Shown here piece by piece: positions 1-13,264 of a stretch of DNA of 64,000 nucleotides (position 1 is the stretch's first letter; each line of letters begins with the position of its first letter). The DNA is taken from assembly GCA_964433315.1 (NCBI GenBank), contig CAYSQO010000004.1, positions 1 through 64,000 on the forward strand, given 5' to 3'. Made by a program: the position numbers and the translations under genes. Origin of the DNA: Aquariibacter sp964433315. Lineage in GTDB: Bacteria; Pseudomonadota; Gammaproteobacteria; Burkholderiales; Burkholderiaceae_C. The notes below the pieces were generated by a model that was given only the letters and a program-made list of their open reading frames with translations, was not told the DNA's origin and ran no database searches.

Positions 1-983
1 TCAACCTCGCACCGCAGGTCTCGGATCCCCTGGGCCTGCGCCAGCAGGTGGCCGATGCCGTGGTCGAGGAAGCCGGCCGGCGCGTCGGCGTGAACCACCT
101 GGAGCGCAACCTCTTCGACCGCCAGGCCTATGTCGCGCTGGTCACGCCGGTGGGGGGCTTCGTCCTGGGCCGGCAGTACTCGCCGGCCTACGAGGTCTTC
201 TACCAGTTCGACGCGATGAAGACCGAGTCCGGCCTCTCGGCCGGCCAGATCGCCGCGATCCCGCAGGGCATCGAGATCCGCACGCCCAATGCCCTGCAGT
301 ACCGCATCGCGCTCAAGGGCTACACCGCCTCGCTGATGTACGGCACGCGCGAGGGCGGCAGCTCGACGCCCTCGATCGTGCCGGCCGGCCGCTTCCTCGG
401 GGCCAACGCCTACTACAAGGATCCGGACGGCCGCTACGGCTACGGCACGGCCTACGCGACGCGCAAGAACTCCAAGGGCCAGAAGGGCCTGACCAACTGG
501 CTGGCCGGGGCCTTCGTGCGGCTGGGGCCGGGCACGCTGCACGGCCTCTTCACCTCCATCCGCGACGACAACCCGCAGTCCGGCGTCGACATCCGCGAGG
601 GCCTGGAGGCCAACAGCACGCTGAGCAACCCGCTGCTGGCCGGCTTCCGCGACGCCTATGCGACGGCCTACAACGAGGCCTTCAAGCAGAACGCGCGGCT
701 GTTTCACCTCGGCTACAGCCTGCCCATGGGCCGCCACACGGTGACGGTCGCCTACAACCTGCTGGACGACCGCAGTATGTTCCGGTCGGACCTGCGCTCC
801 TACGGCCTGGCCTACACCTACGCCTTCTCCAAGCGCACCGACCTGAATGCCGTGCTGGTGCACTTCGACAACCGCGGCCTGGCCCAGCTGGCCCCGGGCG
901 GCAACGGCTATCTGGGCGGGGTGACCCGCGCGGCCGGGGTGGATGCCAGCCAGCTCGCGCTGGGCCTGCGCCATCGTTTCTGA
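1..983 (+). CDS. Gram-negative porin, 5' end cut by window edge
   Basis: Outer-membrane beta-barrel porin of the betaproteobacterial general porin type (Porin_4/OmpC-like), allowing diffusion of small hydrophilic solutes. The reading frame is open from base 3, so the GTG at 48 is internal and the true start with its signal peptide lies outside the window. Visible features are alternating aromatic/polar strands rich in Tyr and Gly, a loop-like stretch around PAYEVFYQFD, and a C-terminal Phe (LGLRHRF), the usual signal for barrel assembly by the Bam complex. About 326 codons are present, close to the mature length of the family. Solute specificity cannot be told. Confidence 0.85.
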   Translation, partial: NLAPQVSDPLGLRQQVADAVVEEAGRRVGVNHLERNLFDRQAYVALVTPVGGFVLGRQYSPAYEVFYQFDAMKTESGLSAGQIAAIPQGIEIRTPNALQYRIALKGYTASLMYGTREGGSSTPSIVPAGRFLGANAYYKDPDGRYGYGTAYATRKNSKGQKGLTNWLAGAFVRLGPGTLHGLFTSIRDDNPQSGVDIREGLEANSTLSNPLLAGFRDAYATAYNEAFKQNARLFHLGYSLPMGRHTVTVAYNLLDDRSMFRSDLRSYGLAYTYAFSKRTDLNAVLVHFDNRGLAQLAPGGNGYLGGVTRAAGVDASQLALGLRHRF

Positions 984-1058
984 GCGGCGGCGGCCGCGCG
1001 GGCTGAGGGACACTGCGGGCCTTTCCGCAGCCCCTGCACGCCCCGCCGTCCGCTGTCC

Positions 1059-1769
1059 ATGGCCCGCCTGCCCCGCGCCGTCTTCGACGGCCTGCCGCAT
1101 CTCGTGCAGCTGCGCGGGCCCAGCCGCGAGTCGCTCTTCCTCGACGCGGAAGACCTGCGCAACGCCCACGCCCTGCTGCGCGAGGCCGTCCTGCTGCACC
1201 GCCTGGCGCTGCACGGCTGGTGCTTCCTGCCCGACCGGGTCGAGCTGCTGCTGACCCCGCCGGGCGGCGAGGCCCTGTCGCGGGCCATGCAGACCTTCGC
1301 GCGCCGCCATGCCGCGGCCTACAACCGCCGCCACGACCGGGCCGGCGGCCTCTGGGCGGGGCGCTACCGCGCCACGGTGATCGATCCCGGTGCGTGGATG
1401 CTGGCCTGTCTGTTGCGTATCGACGGGGCCGGCCTGGCGGAACCGGCGGTTGCGCCGGAGCTCGGCCGCTGGATGTCCAGCCGCGCGCACCACCTTGGCT
1501 CGGCAGGCGATCCCCTGCTCAGCGATCCGCCCGCCTACTGGGCGCTCGGCAACACCCCGTTCGAGCGCGAGGCGCGCTACCGCGCGCTGCTGGCGCAGGC
1601 CTTGCCTGCAGCCCAGGTGCAGGCCATCGAGGCGGCGCTGCGCGGGGGCTGGGCGCTGGGCCCGCCGGACTTCCTCGCCCGGCTCGGCGAGCAGGCCGAG
1701 CGCCCGGTGCAGCCGCGTCCGCGGGGCCGTCCGGCGCGCGCTGCCCGCGATCCCCAAGTCGGCGATTGA
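1059..1769 (+). CDS. RAYT-like (IS200/Y1 transposase domain) protein lacking catalytic residues
   Basis: 236 residues that align from memory with REP-associated tyrosine transposases: N-terminal MARLPR, a (V/L)QLRG segment, AMQTFARRHAAAYNRRH, a G-LWAGRYRATVID segment, and the C-terminal DPLL--P--YWALGNTPFEREA-YRALL block followed by a basic PRPRGRP tail. The two parts needed for single-strand DNA cleavage are altered. The HUH motif position reads R60-V61-E62, and the helix that should hold the nucleophilic Tyr reads CLLRI, with Arg at about 120. The frame is intact and codon use matches neighbours, so it looks like a maintained, non-transposing DNA-binding relative rather than a decayed element. 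It lies 129 bp before gltB, same strand. A role in gltB regulation is only a guess. Confidence 0.7.
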   Translation: MARLPRAVFDGLPHLVQLRGPSRESLFLDAEDLRNAHALLREAVLLHRLALHGWCFLPDRVELLLTPPGGEALSRAMQTFARRHAAAYNRRHDRAGGLWAGRYRATVIDPGAWMLACLLRIDGAGLAEPAVAPELGRWMSSRAHHLGSAGDPLLSDPPAYWALGNTPFEREARYRALLAQALPAAQVQAIEAALRGGWALGPPDFLARLGEQAERPVQPRPRGRPARAARDPQVGD

Positions 1770-1770
1770 T

Positions 1771-1831
1771 CTGTCCCTATTTAATCTGTATGTTTTCTGC
1801 GAGCTGGTTTAATAGAACCTGACCCCATTTA
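1771..1831 (+). repeat. Pair of imperfect 13-bp direct repeats between RAYT-like gene and gltB
   Basis: CTGTCCCTATTTA (1771-1783) and CTGACCCCATTTA (1819-1831) differ at two positions and start 48 bp apart, in an unusually AT-rich strip. Such motifs next to RAYT genes resemble REP-type recognition sequences. This is inference, since only one pair is visible here. Confidence 0.4.
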
Positions 1832-1838
1832 TTTGCGC

Positions 1839-1867
1839 TTGCTGTGGCTTTTGCGCCGCAGTAAATT
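1839..1867 (+). promoter_or_regulatory. Candidate sigma-70 promoter of gltBD
   Basis: TTGCTG (1839-1844), a 17-bp spacer and TAAATT (1862-1867), placed so that transcription would start about 25 nt before the gltB ATG. The -35 match is weak (3 of 6), so this is a candidate only. Confidence 0.3.
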
Positions 1868-1898
1868 CTTGAATCCGTTCACGTTCCGGGAGTGCCCC

Positions 1899-6650
<4,752 letters not shown>

Positions 6651-6697
6651 GCCGCCCGCCGCGCCAACCGCCAGCCTCAGCCAGCAGAGATCCGATC

Positions 6698-8164
<1,467 letters not shown>

Positions 8165-8250
8165 GGGGCTGCGGCCCGGGGGCAAGGGGCCCCCGGCGGA
8201 GGCGGCGGCGGCTGTTGCCCGCAGGCCGCACCCCGCCGGAAGGCTTCCCC

Positions 8251-8256
8251 TATCAT
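8251..8256 (+). promoter_or_regulatory. mlaF: Possible -10 element for the mla operon
   Basis: TATCAT (5 of 6 to TATAAT) sits directly before the gltBD terminator stem. A transcript starting about 7 bp downstream would begin inside the 5' arm and so avoid forming the full hairpin. No good -35 hexamer is seen, so this is tentative. Confidence 0.3.
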
Positions 8257-8257
8257 G

Positions 8258-8296
8258 CAAAAGCCGGTGCGGATCCCCACCGGCTTTTGTTTCTTC
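8258..8296 (+). terminator. Rho-independent terminator after gltBD
   Basis: Perfect 12-bp stem CAAAAGCCGGTG (8258-8269) with CACCGGCTTTTG (8278-8289), 8-nt loop, then a T-rich GTTTCTT. It ends only 8 bases before the mlaF start codon and overlaps that gene's likely promoter. Confidence 0.85.
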
Positions 8297-8304
8297 CGGA
8301 CCCG

Positions 8305-9153
8305 ATGAACGAGCCCCTCCTGGCGCCCGCGACCGCCGCCCCCCCGCATGTCGAGCTCCGCAAGGTCAGCTGCGGCTACGGCCCGCGGGTGATCCTGCGC
8401 GACGTGAACCTGGTGGTGCCGCGCGGCCAGGTGCTCGGCCTGATGGGAACCTCGGGCGGCGGCAAGACCACGGTGCTGCGGCTCATCGGCCGGCAGATCC
8501 AGCCCTTCGAGGGCGAGGTCCGCTTCGACGGCCAGAACCTGGCCGCGCTGGACGAGGACGGTCTCTACCGCGTGCGTCGGCGCATGGGCATGCTCTTCCA
8601 GCAGGGCGCGCTCTTCACCGACCTGTCCGTCTTCGACAACGTCGCCTTCCCCCTGCGCGAGCACACCCGGCTCAGCGAGGGCCTGATCCGCGACCTGGTG
8701 CTGATGAAGCTGCAGGCCGTCGGCCTGCGCGGCGTGCGCGAGCTGATGCCCAGCCAGGTCTCCGGCGGCATGGCCCGCCGCGTCGCCCTGGCCCGCGCCA
8801 TCGCGCTGGACCCCGAGCTGATCATGTACGACGAGCCCTTCGCCGGCCTCGACCCCATCTCCATGGGCGTGGCCGCGCGGCTCATCCGCGAGCTCAACCG
8901 CGCGCTCGGCGTGACCAGCATCGTCGTCTCGCACGATGTCCACGAGACCTTCGAGATCGCCGACCACATCGTCTTCGTGGCCAACGGCGGCATCGTCGCC
9001 CAGGGCAGCCCGGAGGAGATGCGCGTGAGCCAGGATCCGCTGGTGCGGCAGTTCATCGACGCGCAGGCCGACGGTCCGGTCCGCTTCCACCAGCCCGCCC
9101 GGCCGCTGGACGAGGACTTCGGCCTGGCCCTGCCCCCCGGAGGCGCACGATGA
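8305..9153 (+). CDS. mlaF: Phospholipid ABC transporter ATP-binding protein MlaF
   Basis: Cytoplasmic ATPase of the MlaFEDB complex, which moves phospholipids between inner and outer membranes through periplasmic MlaC and the outer-membrane lipoprotein MlaA. 282 residues. Walker A GTSGGGKT at 48-55, Q-loop in FQQGALF, signature VSGGMARR at about 152-159, Walker B LIMYDEPFAGLD at about 171-182, and the switch His in VVSHDVHE. GGGKTT and SGGMARRVALARA are typical of MlaF rather than nutrient importers. It overlaps mlaE by 4 bp (ATGA), so they are translationally coupled. Confidence 0.95.
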   Translation: MNEPLLAPATAAPPHVELRKVSCGYGPRVILRDVNLVVPRGQVLGLMGTSGGGKTTVLRLIGRQIQPFEGEVRFDGQNLAALDEDGLYRVRRRMGMLFQQGALFTDLSVFDNVAFPLREHTRLSEGLIRDLVLMKLQAVGLRGVRELMPSQVSGGMARRVALARAIALDPELIMYDEPFAGLDPISMGVAARLIRELNRALGVTSIVVSHDVHETFEIADHIVFVANGGIVAQGSPEEMRVSQDPLVRQFIDAQADGPVRFHQPARPLDEDFGLALPPGGAR

Positions 9154-9932
9154 TCCGCGACCGCCTGGCCGCCCTTGGCGGCGCCGTGCGCGGGGGACTG
9201 GCCGGCCTGGGGGCGGGGGCACGGCTCTTCCACACCCTGCTGCGCCTGGGCCCGGCGGCCTTCCGCCGCAGCCGCCTGATCGGCGAGCAGATCCACTTCC
9301 TCGGCAACCACTCGCTGGCGATCATCACCGTTTCCGGCCTGTTCGTCGGCTTCGTGCTGGGCCTGCAGGGCTACTACACGCTGCAGCGCTACGGCGCGGC
9401 CGACTCGCTGGGCCTGCTGGTGGCGCTGTCGCTGGTGCGCGAGCTGGGGCCGGTGATCACCGCGCTGCTCTTCGCCGGCCGGGCCGGCACCTCGCTGACC
9501 GCCGAGATCGGCCTGATGAAGGCCGGCGAGCAGCTCGCCGCCATGGAGATGATGGCCGTCGACCCCGTGCGCCGCGTGCTGGCGCCGCGCTTCTGGGCCG
9601 GCGTGATCGCCATGCCGGTGCTGGCGGCGGTCTTCTCGGCCGTCGGCATCTTCGGCGGCTGGCTGGTGGGCGTGGTGCTGATCGGCGTCGATGCCGGCGC
9701 CTTCTGGTCGCAGATGCAGGGCGGGGTGGACGTGTTCTCCGACGTCGGCAACGGCGTGATCAAGAGCCTGGTCTTCGGCCTGACCGTCACCTTCGTGGCC
9801 CTGCTCCAGGGCTATGCCTGCCAGCCGACGCCGGAGGGCGTGTCGCGCGCGACCACGCGCACCGTCGTCGTCGCCTCGCTGGCCGTCCTCGCGCTGGATT
9901 TCATCCTGACCGCGATGATGTTCTCCCTCTGA
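9150..9932 (+). CDS. mlaE: Phospholipid ABC transporter permease MlaE
   Basis: 260-residue inner-membrane permease (MlaE/YrbE family) forming the transmembrane core of MlaFEDB. It has about five hydrophobic segments and the family blocks IHFLGNHSLAIITVSGLFVG near residue 50, LVRELGPVITALLFAGRAG, and EIGLMKAGEQLAAMEMMAVD. The last of these holds the conserved EIG-MK-EQ-AL-M pattern that contacts the ATPase. It sits between mlaF (4-bp overlap) and mlaD (23-bp gap). Confidence 0.95.
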   Translation: MIRDRLAALGGAVRGGLAGLGAGARLFHTLLRLGPAAFRRSRLIGEQIHFLGNHSLAIITVSGLFVGFVLGLQGYYTLQRYGAADSLGLLVALSLVRELGPVITALLFAGRAGTSLTAEIGLMKAGEQLAAMEMMAVDPVRRVLAPRFWAGVIAMPVLAAVFSAVGIFGGWLVGVVLIGVDAGAFWSQMQGGVDVFSDVGNGVIKSLVFGLTVTFVALLQGYACQPTPEGVSRATTRTVVVASLAVLALDFILTAMMFSL

Positions 9933-9955
9933 ACCGGAACCTCCCGGGACGCCCC

Positions 9956-10438
9956 ATGCAAGCCTCCAAAAACGACGTCTGGGTCGGCCTCTTCGTGCTC
10001 ATCGGCGGCGCGGCCCTCCTGTTCCTGGCGCTCAAGGCCGGCAACCTGCTGACCCTGAGCTTCACGCCCACCTACACCGTCAGCGCCCAGTTCGACAACA
10101 TCGGCGGCCTCAAGCCCCGCGCGGCCGTCAAGAGTGCCGGCGTGGTGGTCGGCCGCGTGGCCTCGATCCGCTTCGACGACGAGAGCTACCAGGCCAGCGT
10201 CCAGCTGGAGCTGCAGTCCGGCTACAGCTTCCCCAAGGACAGCTCGGCCAAGATCCTGACCTCCGGCCTGCTCGGCGAGCAGTATGTGGGCCTGGAGCCC
10301 GGCGCCTCCGACAAGCCCCTGGCGGCCGGGGACAAGATCTCCATGACCCAGTCCGCCGTGGTCCTGGAGAACCTGATCGGACAGTTCCTCTACAACCGCG
10401 CCGCCGACAACAGCGGCCCTCAGGGAGGCCAGAAATGA
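9956..10438 (+). CDS. mlaD: Phospholipid ABC transporter substrate-binding protein MlaD (MCE domain)
   Basis: 160-residue inner-membrane-anchored periplasmic protein that forms the hexameric MCE ring over MlaE. One N-terminal transmembrane helix (about residues 9-27, VGLFVLIGGAALLFLALKAG) is followed by a single MCE/MlaD domain with YTVSAQFDNIGGLKPRAAVK, VVVGRVASI and ILTSGLLGEQYVGLEPG, and a short hydrophobic-to-polar C-terminal tail. ATGA overlap with mlaA downstream. Confidence 0.95.
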   Translation: MQASKNDVWVGLFVLIGGAALLFLALKAGNLLTLSFTPTYTVSAQFDNIGGLKPRAAVKSAGVVVGRVASIRFDDESYQASVQLELQSGYSFPKDSSAKILTSGLLGEQYVGLEPGASDKPLAAGDKISMTQSAVVLENLIGQFLYNRAADNSGPQGGQK

Positions 10439-11166
10439 ATGCTGCATCGCTGACCCGTTGGCCCGCCGCCCTGGCGCTGGCGGCCACCCTGGGCGCCTGT
10501 GCGACCGCGCAGAACCCCGACCCGCTGGAGCCGGTCAACCGCAAGATCTTCGCCTTCAACGAGGCCCTGGACCAGGCCGTCATCGAGCCCGCGGCGCGCG
10601 GCTACCGCGCGGTGACGCCCGAGATCGTGCGCACCGGCGTCGACAACGTCTTCAGCAACTTCAAGGACCTCTGGTCCGCGATCAACAACGTGCTGCAGGG
10701 CAAGGGCGAGGCGGCCGCGAACGACTGGACCCGCTTCGTCACCAACACCACGATCGGCCTCGGCGGCCTGCTCGACTGGGCCACGCCGCTGGGCGTGCCG
10801 CGCCACAACGAGGACCTCGGCCAGACCCTGGGCCACTGGGGCGTCGGGCCTGGGGCCTACCTCGTGCTGCCGCTGTTCGGCCCGTCCACGCTGCGCGATG
10901 CGGCCGACCTGCCCTTCACCACCTACTTTTCGCCCGTCGTCTTCACCGACAGCACGCTGGAGGCCATCTCGCTGACCGGCCTGCGCGTGATCGAGGTGCG
11001 CGCCCAGCTGCTCGATGCCGGCCGCCTGATCGACGACATCGCGCTCGACAAGTACAGCTTTGTCCGCAACGCCTACCTGCAGCGCCGCCGCAGCCTCGTG
11101 TACGACGGCGCCCCGCCCGAGTCGCCGCAGGACGAGGAGCGCTACGACCTGCCGGCCAAGCCCTGA
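10435..11166 (+). CDS. mlaA: Outer-membrane lipoprotein MlaA (VacJ)
   Basis: 243-residue lipoprotein that removes mislocalised phospholipids from the outer leaflet and passes them to MlaC. The N-terminal signal ends in a lipobox LGAC, with acylated Cys about residue 22. The VacJ domain shows DPLEPVNRKIFAFNEALD, RFVTNTTIGLGGLLDWA, the G-P-Y-V/L-P-L-GPSTLRDA block and YTYFSP-like strands. In E. coli mlaA lies apart from mlaFEDCB. Here it is inside the operon between mlaD and mlaC, an arrangement I know from other betaproteobacteria. Confidence 0.95.
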   Translation: MNAASLTRWPAALALAATLGACATAQNPDPLEPVNRKIFAFNEALDQAVIEPAARGYRAVTPEIVRTGVDNVFSNFKDLWSAINNVLQGKGEAAANDWTRFVTNTTIGLGGLLDWATPLGVPRHNEDLGQTLGHWGVGPGAYLVLPLFGPSTLRDAADLPFTTYFSPVVFTDSTLEAISLTGLRVIEVRAQLLDAGRLIDDIALDKYSFVRNAYLQRRRSLVYDGAPPESPQDEERYDLPAKP

Positions 11167-11253
11167 ACCCGCTGCGGCACTGAACCTGCCGCCCGTTCAC
11201 GACTCCCACCGGGCCCGCCCGCCCTGCCGGGCCCGTCTGACAAGGACTTCTTC

Positions 11254-11883
11254 ATGACCGCCCTCCGCACCCTGATGCGCTGGACCGCCCCCCTCCTGCT
11301 GAGCCTGGGCCTCCTGGCCCCCGCCGCCCGGGCCGACGGCGGCGCGCCCGACGCCCTGATCAAGCAGCTTTCGACCTCGGTGCTCGACAGCATCAAGGCC
11401 GACAAGGCCATCCAGGCCGGTGACGTGCAGAAGGTGATGGTCCTGGTCGACCAGAAGGTCCTGCCCTACATCAACTTCCAGCGCATGACGGCCTCGGCCG
11501 TGGGCCGCAACTGGCGCCAGGCCAGCCCGGAGCAGCAGAAGCGCCTGCAGGAGGAGTTCAAGACCCTGCTGGTGCGCACCTACGCCGGCGCGCTCAGCGA
11601 AGTGCGCGACCAGACCATCGAGCTCAAGCCCCTGCGCGCCAAGCCCGAGGACACCGAGGTCATCGTGCGCTCCGAGGTTCGCGGCCGCGGCGAGCCCATC
11701 CAGCTCGACTACCGGATGGAGAAGGCCGATGGCGGCTGGAAGATCTACGACGTCAACGTGCTCGGCGTCTGGCTGGTGGAGACCTACCGCGCCAGCTTCG
11801 CGCAGGAGATCTCGGCCAGCGGCATCGACGGCCTGATCGCCAAGCTCGCCGAGCGCAACAAGACCCTGGCCAGCAAGCGCTGA
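11254..11883 (+). CDS. mlaC: Periplasmic phospholipid-binding protein MlaC
   Basis: 209-residue soluble carrier (Tol_Tol_Ttg2 family) shuttling phospholipids between MlaA and MlaD. The N-terminal Sec signal peptide is hydrophobic (LLLSLGLLAPAARA) with a likely cut after AARA near residue 27. The family core includes VLVDQKVLPYINFQRMTASA, the WRQASPEQQKRLQEEFKTLL segment and YRMEK-DGGWKIYDVNVLGVW. An 87-bp gap separates it from mlaA. Confidence 0.94.
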   Translation: MTALRTLMRWTAPLLLSLGLLAPAARADGGAPDALIKQLSTSVLDSIKADKAIQAGDVQKVMVLVDQKVLPYINFQRMTASAVGRNWRQASPEQQKRLQEEFKTLLVRTYAGALSEVRDQTIELKPLRAKPEDTEVIVRSEVRGRGEPIQLDYRMEKADGGWKIYDVNVLGVWLVETYRASFAQEISASGIDGLIAKLAERNKTLASKR

Positions 11884-11900
11884 GCCGTCGGGGGCCTGCC

Positions 11901-12227
11901 GTGCTGATGCTGCCCGAGACCCTGACCGAGGCCGAGGCCGAGGACGTGCTGCGCCTGGCCCGCCAGGCCCTGCAGCGCAGCCCGGCCGCGGCCACCCTGC
12001 AGGTCGACGCCTCGGCCCTCGGCCGCTACGACTCCAGCGCGCTCGCCGTGCTGCTGGAGACCCAGCGCCTGGCCCGCGCCTGGGGCCGGGCCTGCACCGT
12101 GCACGGCCTGCCGGCCCCGTTGCAGAAGCTGGCCCGGCTCTACGGCATCGACGGCCTGCTGCAGTGCGAGGCCGCGGATGAGCCCGCCGCCGCGGACCGC
12201 CGCGGGGCCGACACCGGCACGGCTTAG
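11901..12227 (+). CDS. mlaB: STAS-domain protein MlaB
   Basis: 108-residue STAS-domain subunit that binds MlaF and is needed for activity of the MlaFEDB complex. It starts with GTG 17 bp after mlaC. The STAS core is LQVDASALGRYDSSALAVLL, with a Ser-Ser pair at the position of the regulatory Thr/Ser in this family, then a second strand-helix CTVHGLPAPLQKLARLYGI. The acidic/Ala-rich last ~20 residues are variable. It is the last gene of the mla operon. Confidence 0.88.
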   Translation: MLMLPETLTEAEAEDVLRLARQALQRSPAAATLQVDASALGRYDSSALAVLLETQRLARAWGRACTVHGLPAPLQKLARLYGIDGLLQCEAADEPAAADRRGADTGTA

Positions 12228-12269
12228 GATGCCGCTTTGCCGGCATGGGGCCGGCGCCTCATCGACGCC

Positions 12270-13226
12270 ATGACCCGCCAGCTCGACCAGCTCAAGCGCC
12301 ACACCATCGTCGTTGCCGACACCGGCGACTTCAAGCAGATCGCGGCCTATGCGCCGCGCGATGCGACGACCAATCCCTCGCTCATCCTCAAGGCCGTCCG
12401 CCAGCCGGACTACGCGCCGCTGCTCGCGCAGGCCGTGGCCGCGCACCGGGGGGAGCCGCTCGACCGCGTGGTGGACCGCGTGCTGGTGCGCTTCGGCTGC
12501 GAGATCCTGGCCGTGGTGCCGGGTCGCGTGTCGACCGAAGTGGATGCCCGCCTGAGCTTCGACGCCGCCGCGACCCAGGCCCGTGCCGAGCGGCTGATCG
12601 CGATGTACGCGGCCGAGGGCATCGCCCGCGAGCGCGTGCTGATCAAGATCGCCGCCACCTGGGAGGGCATCCAGGCGGCCCGCGCCCTGGAGGCCCAGGG
12701 CATCCACACCAACCTGACCCTGCTCTTCGCCTTCGCCCAGGCCCAGGCCTGCGGCGAGGCCGGCGTGCGGCTGATCTCGCCCTTCGTCGGCCGCATCCAC
12801 GACTGGTACAGGAAGGCTGCCGGCCCGGCCTGGGACGCGGCGGCCATGGCCGGCGCCAACGATCCCGGCGTGCAGTCGGTGGCCCGCATCTGGCGCCACT
12901 TCAAGGCCCATGGCATCGCCACCGAAGTCATGGGGGCCAGCTTCCGCAACACCGGCCAGATCCTTGCTTTGTCCGGTTGCGACCTGCTGACCATCGCCCC
13001 CGAGCTGCTTGCCGAGCTGCAGGCGGCGCCGGCCGGGCCCGAGACCGCGCCGGCGCTGGACGCGGCCACCGTGCCGCCCGCCGCCGAGCCCGCGCCGCGC
13101 CTGGACGAGCCCGCCTTCCGCTTCGCGCTGAACGAGGACGCCATGGCCACCGAGAAGCTGGCCGAGGGCATTCGCGCCTTCGCCGCCGACGCGGCCCGGC
13201 TCGACGCGATGATCCTCGCCCTCTGA
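12270..13226 (+). CDS. tal: Transaldolase
   Basis: Pentose phosphate pathway enzyme moving a dihydroxyacetone unit from sedoheptulose-7-phosphate to glyceraldehyde-3-phosphate. 318 residues, TalB type. Landmarks are DATTNPSLILKA (about 33-44), VSTEVDARLSFD, the Schiff-base Lys in VLIKIAATWEGIQAA, NLTLLFAFAQAQAC and ISPFVGRIHDWY. The ATG at 12270 gives the family start MTRQLDQLK. The alternative TTG at 12237 adds 11 unlikely residues. An Ala/Pro-rich insertion around residues 255-275 is longer than in E. coli. pgi follows after 38 bp. Confidence 0.95.
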   Translation: MTRQLDQLKRHTIVVADTGDFKQIAAYAPRDATTNPSLILKAVRQPDYAPLLAQAVAAHRGEPLDRVVDRVLVRFGCEILAVVPGRVSTEVDARLSFDAAATQARAERLIAMYAAEGIARERVLIKIAATWEGIQAARALEAQGIHTNLTLLFAFAQAQACGEAGVRLISPFVGRIHDWYRKAAGPAWDAAAMAGANDPGVQSVARIWRHFKAHGIATEVMGASFRNTGQILALSGCDLLTIAPELLAELQAAPAGPETAPALDAATVPPAAEPAPRLDEPAFRFALNEDAMATEKLAEGIRAFAADAARLDAMILAL

Positions 13227-13264
13227 CCGCCCCGGTCCCGCCCGGGGCCGCTGACCACCCGCCG

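Noticed and set aside
1059..1769. Active insertion sequence
   Set aside because: No terminal repeats or target duplications visible, and the catalytic residues are missing.
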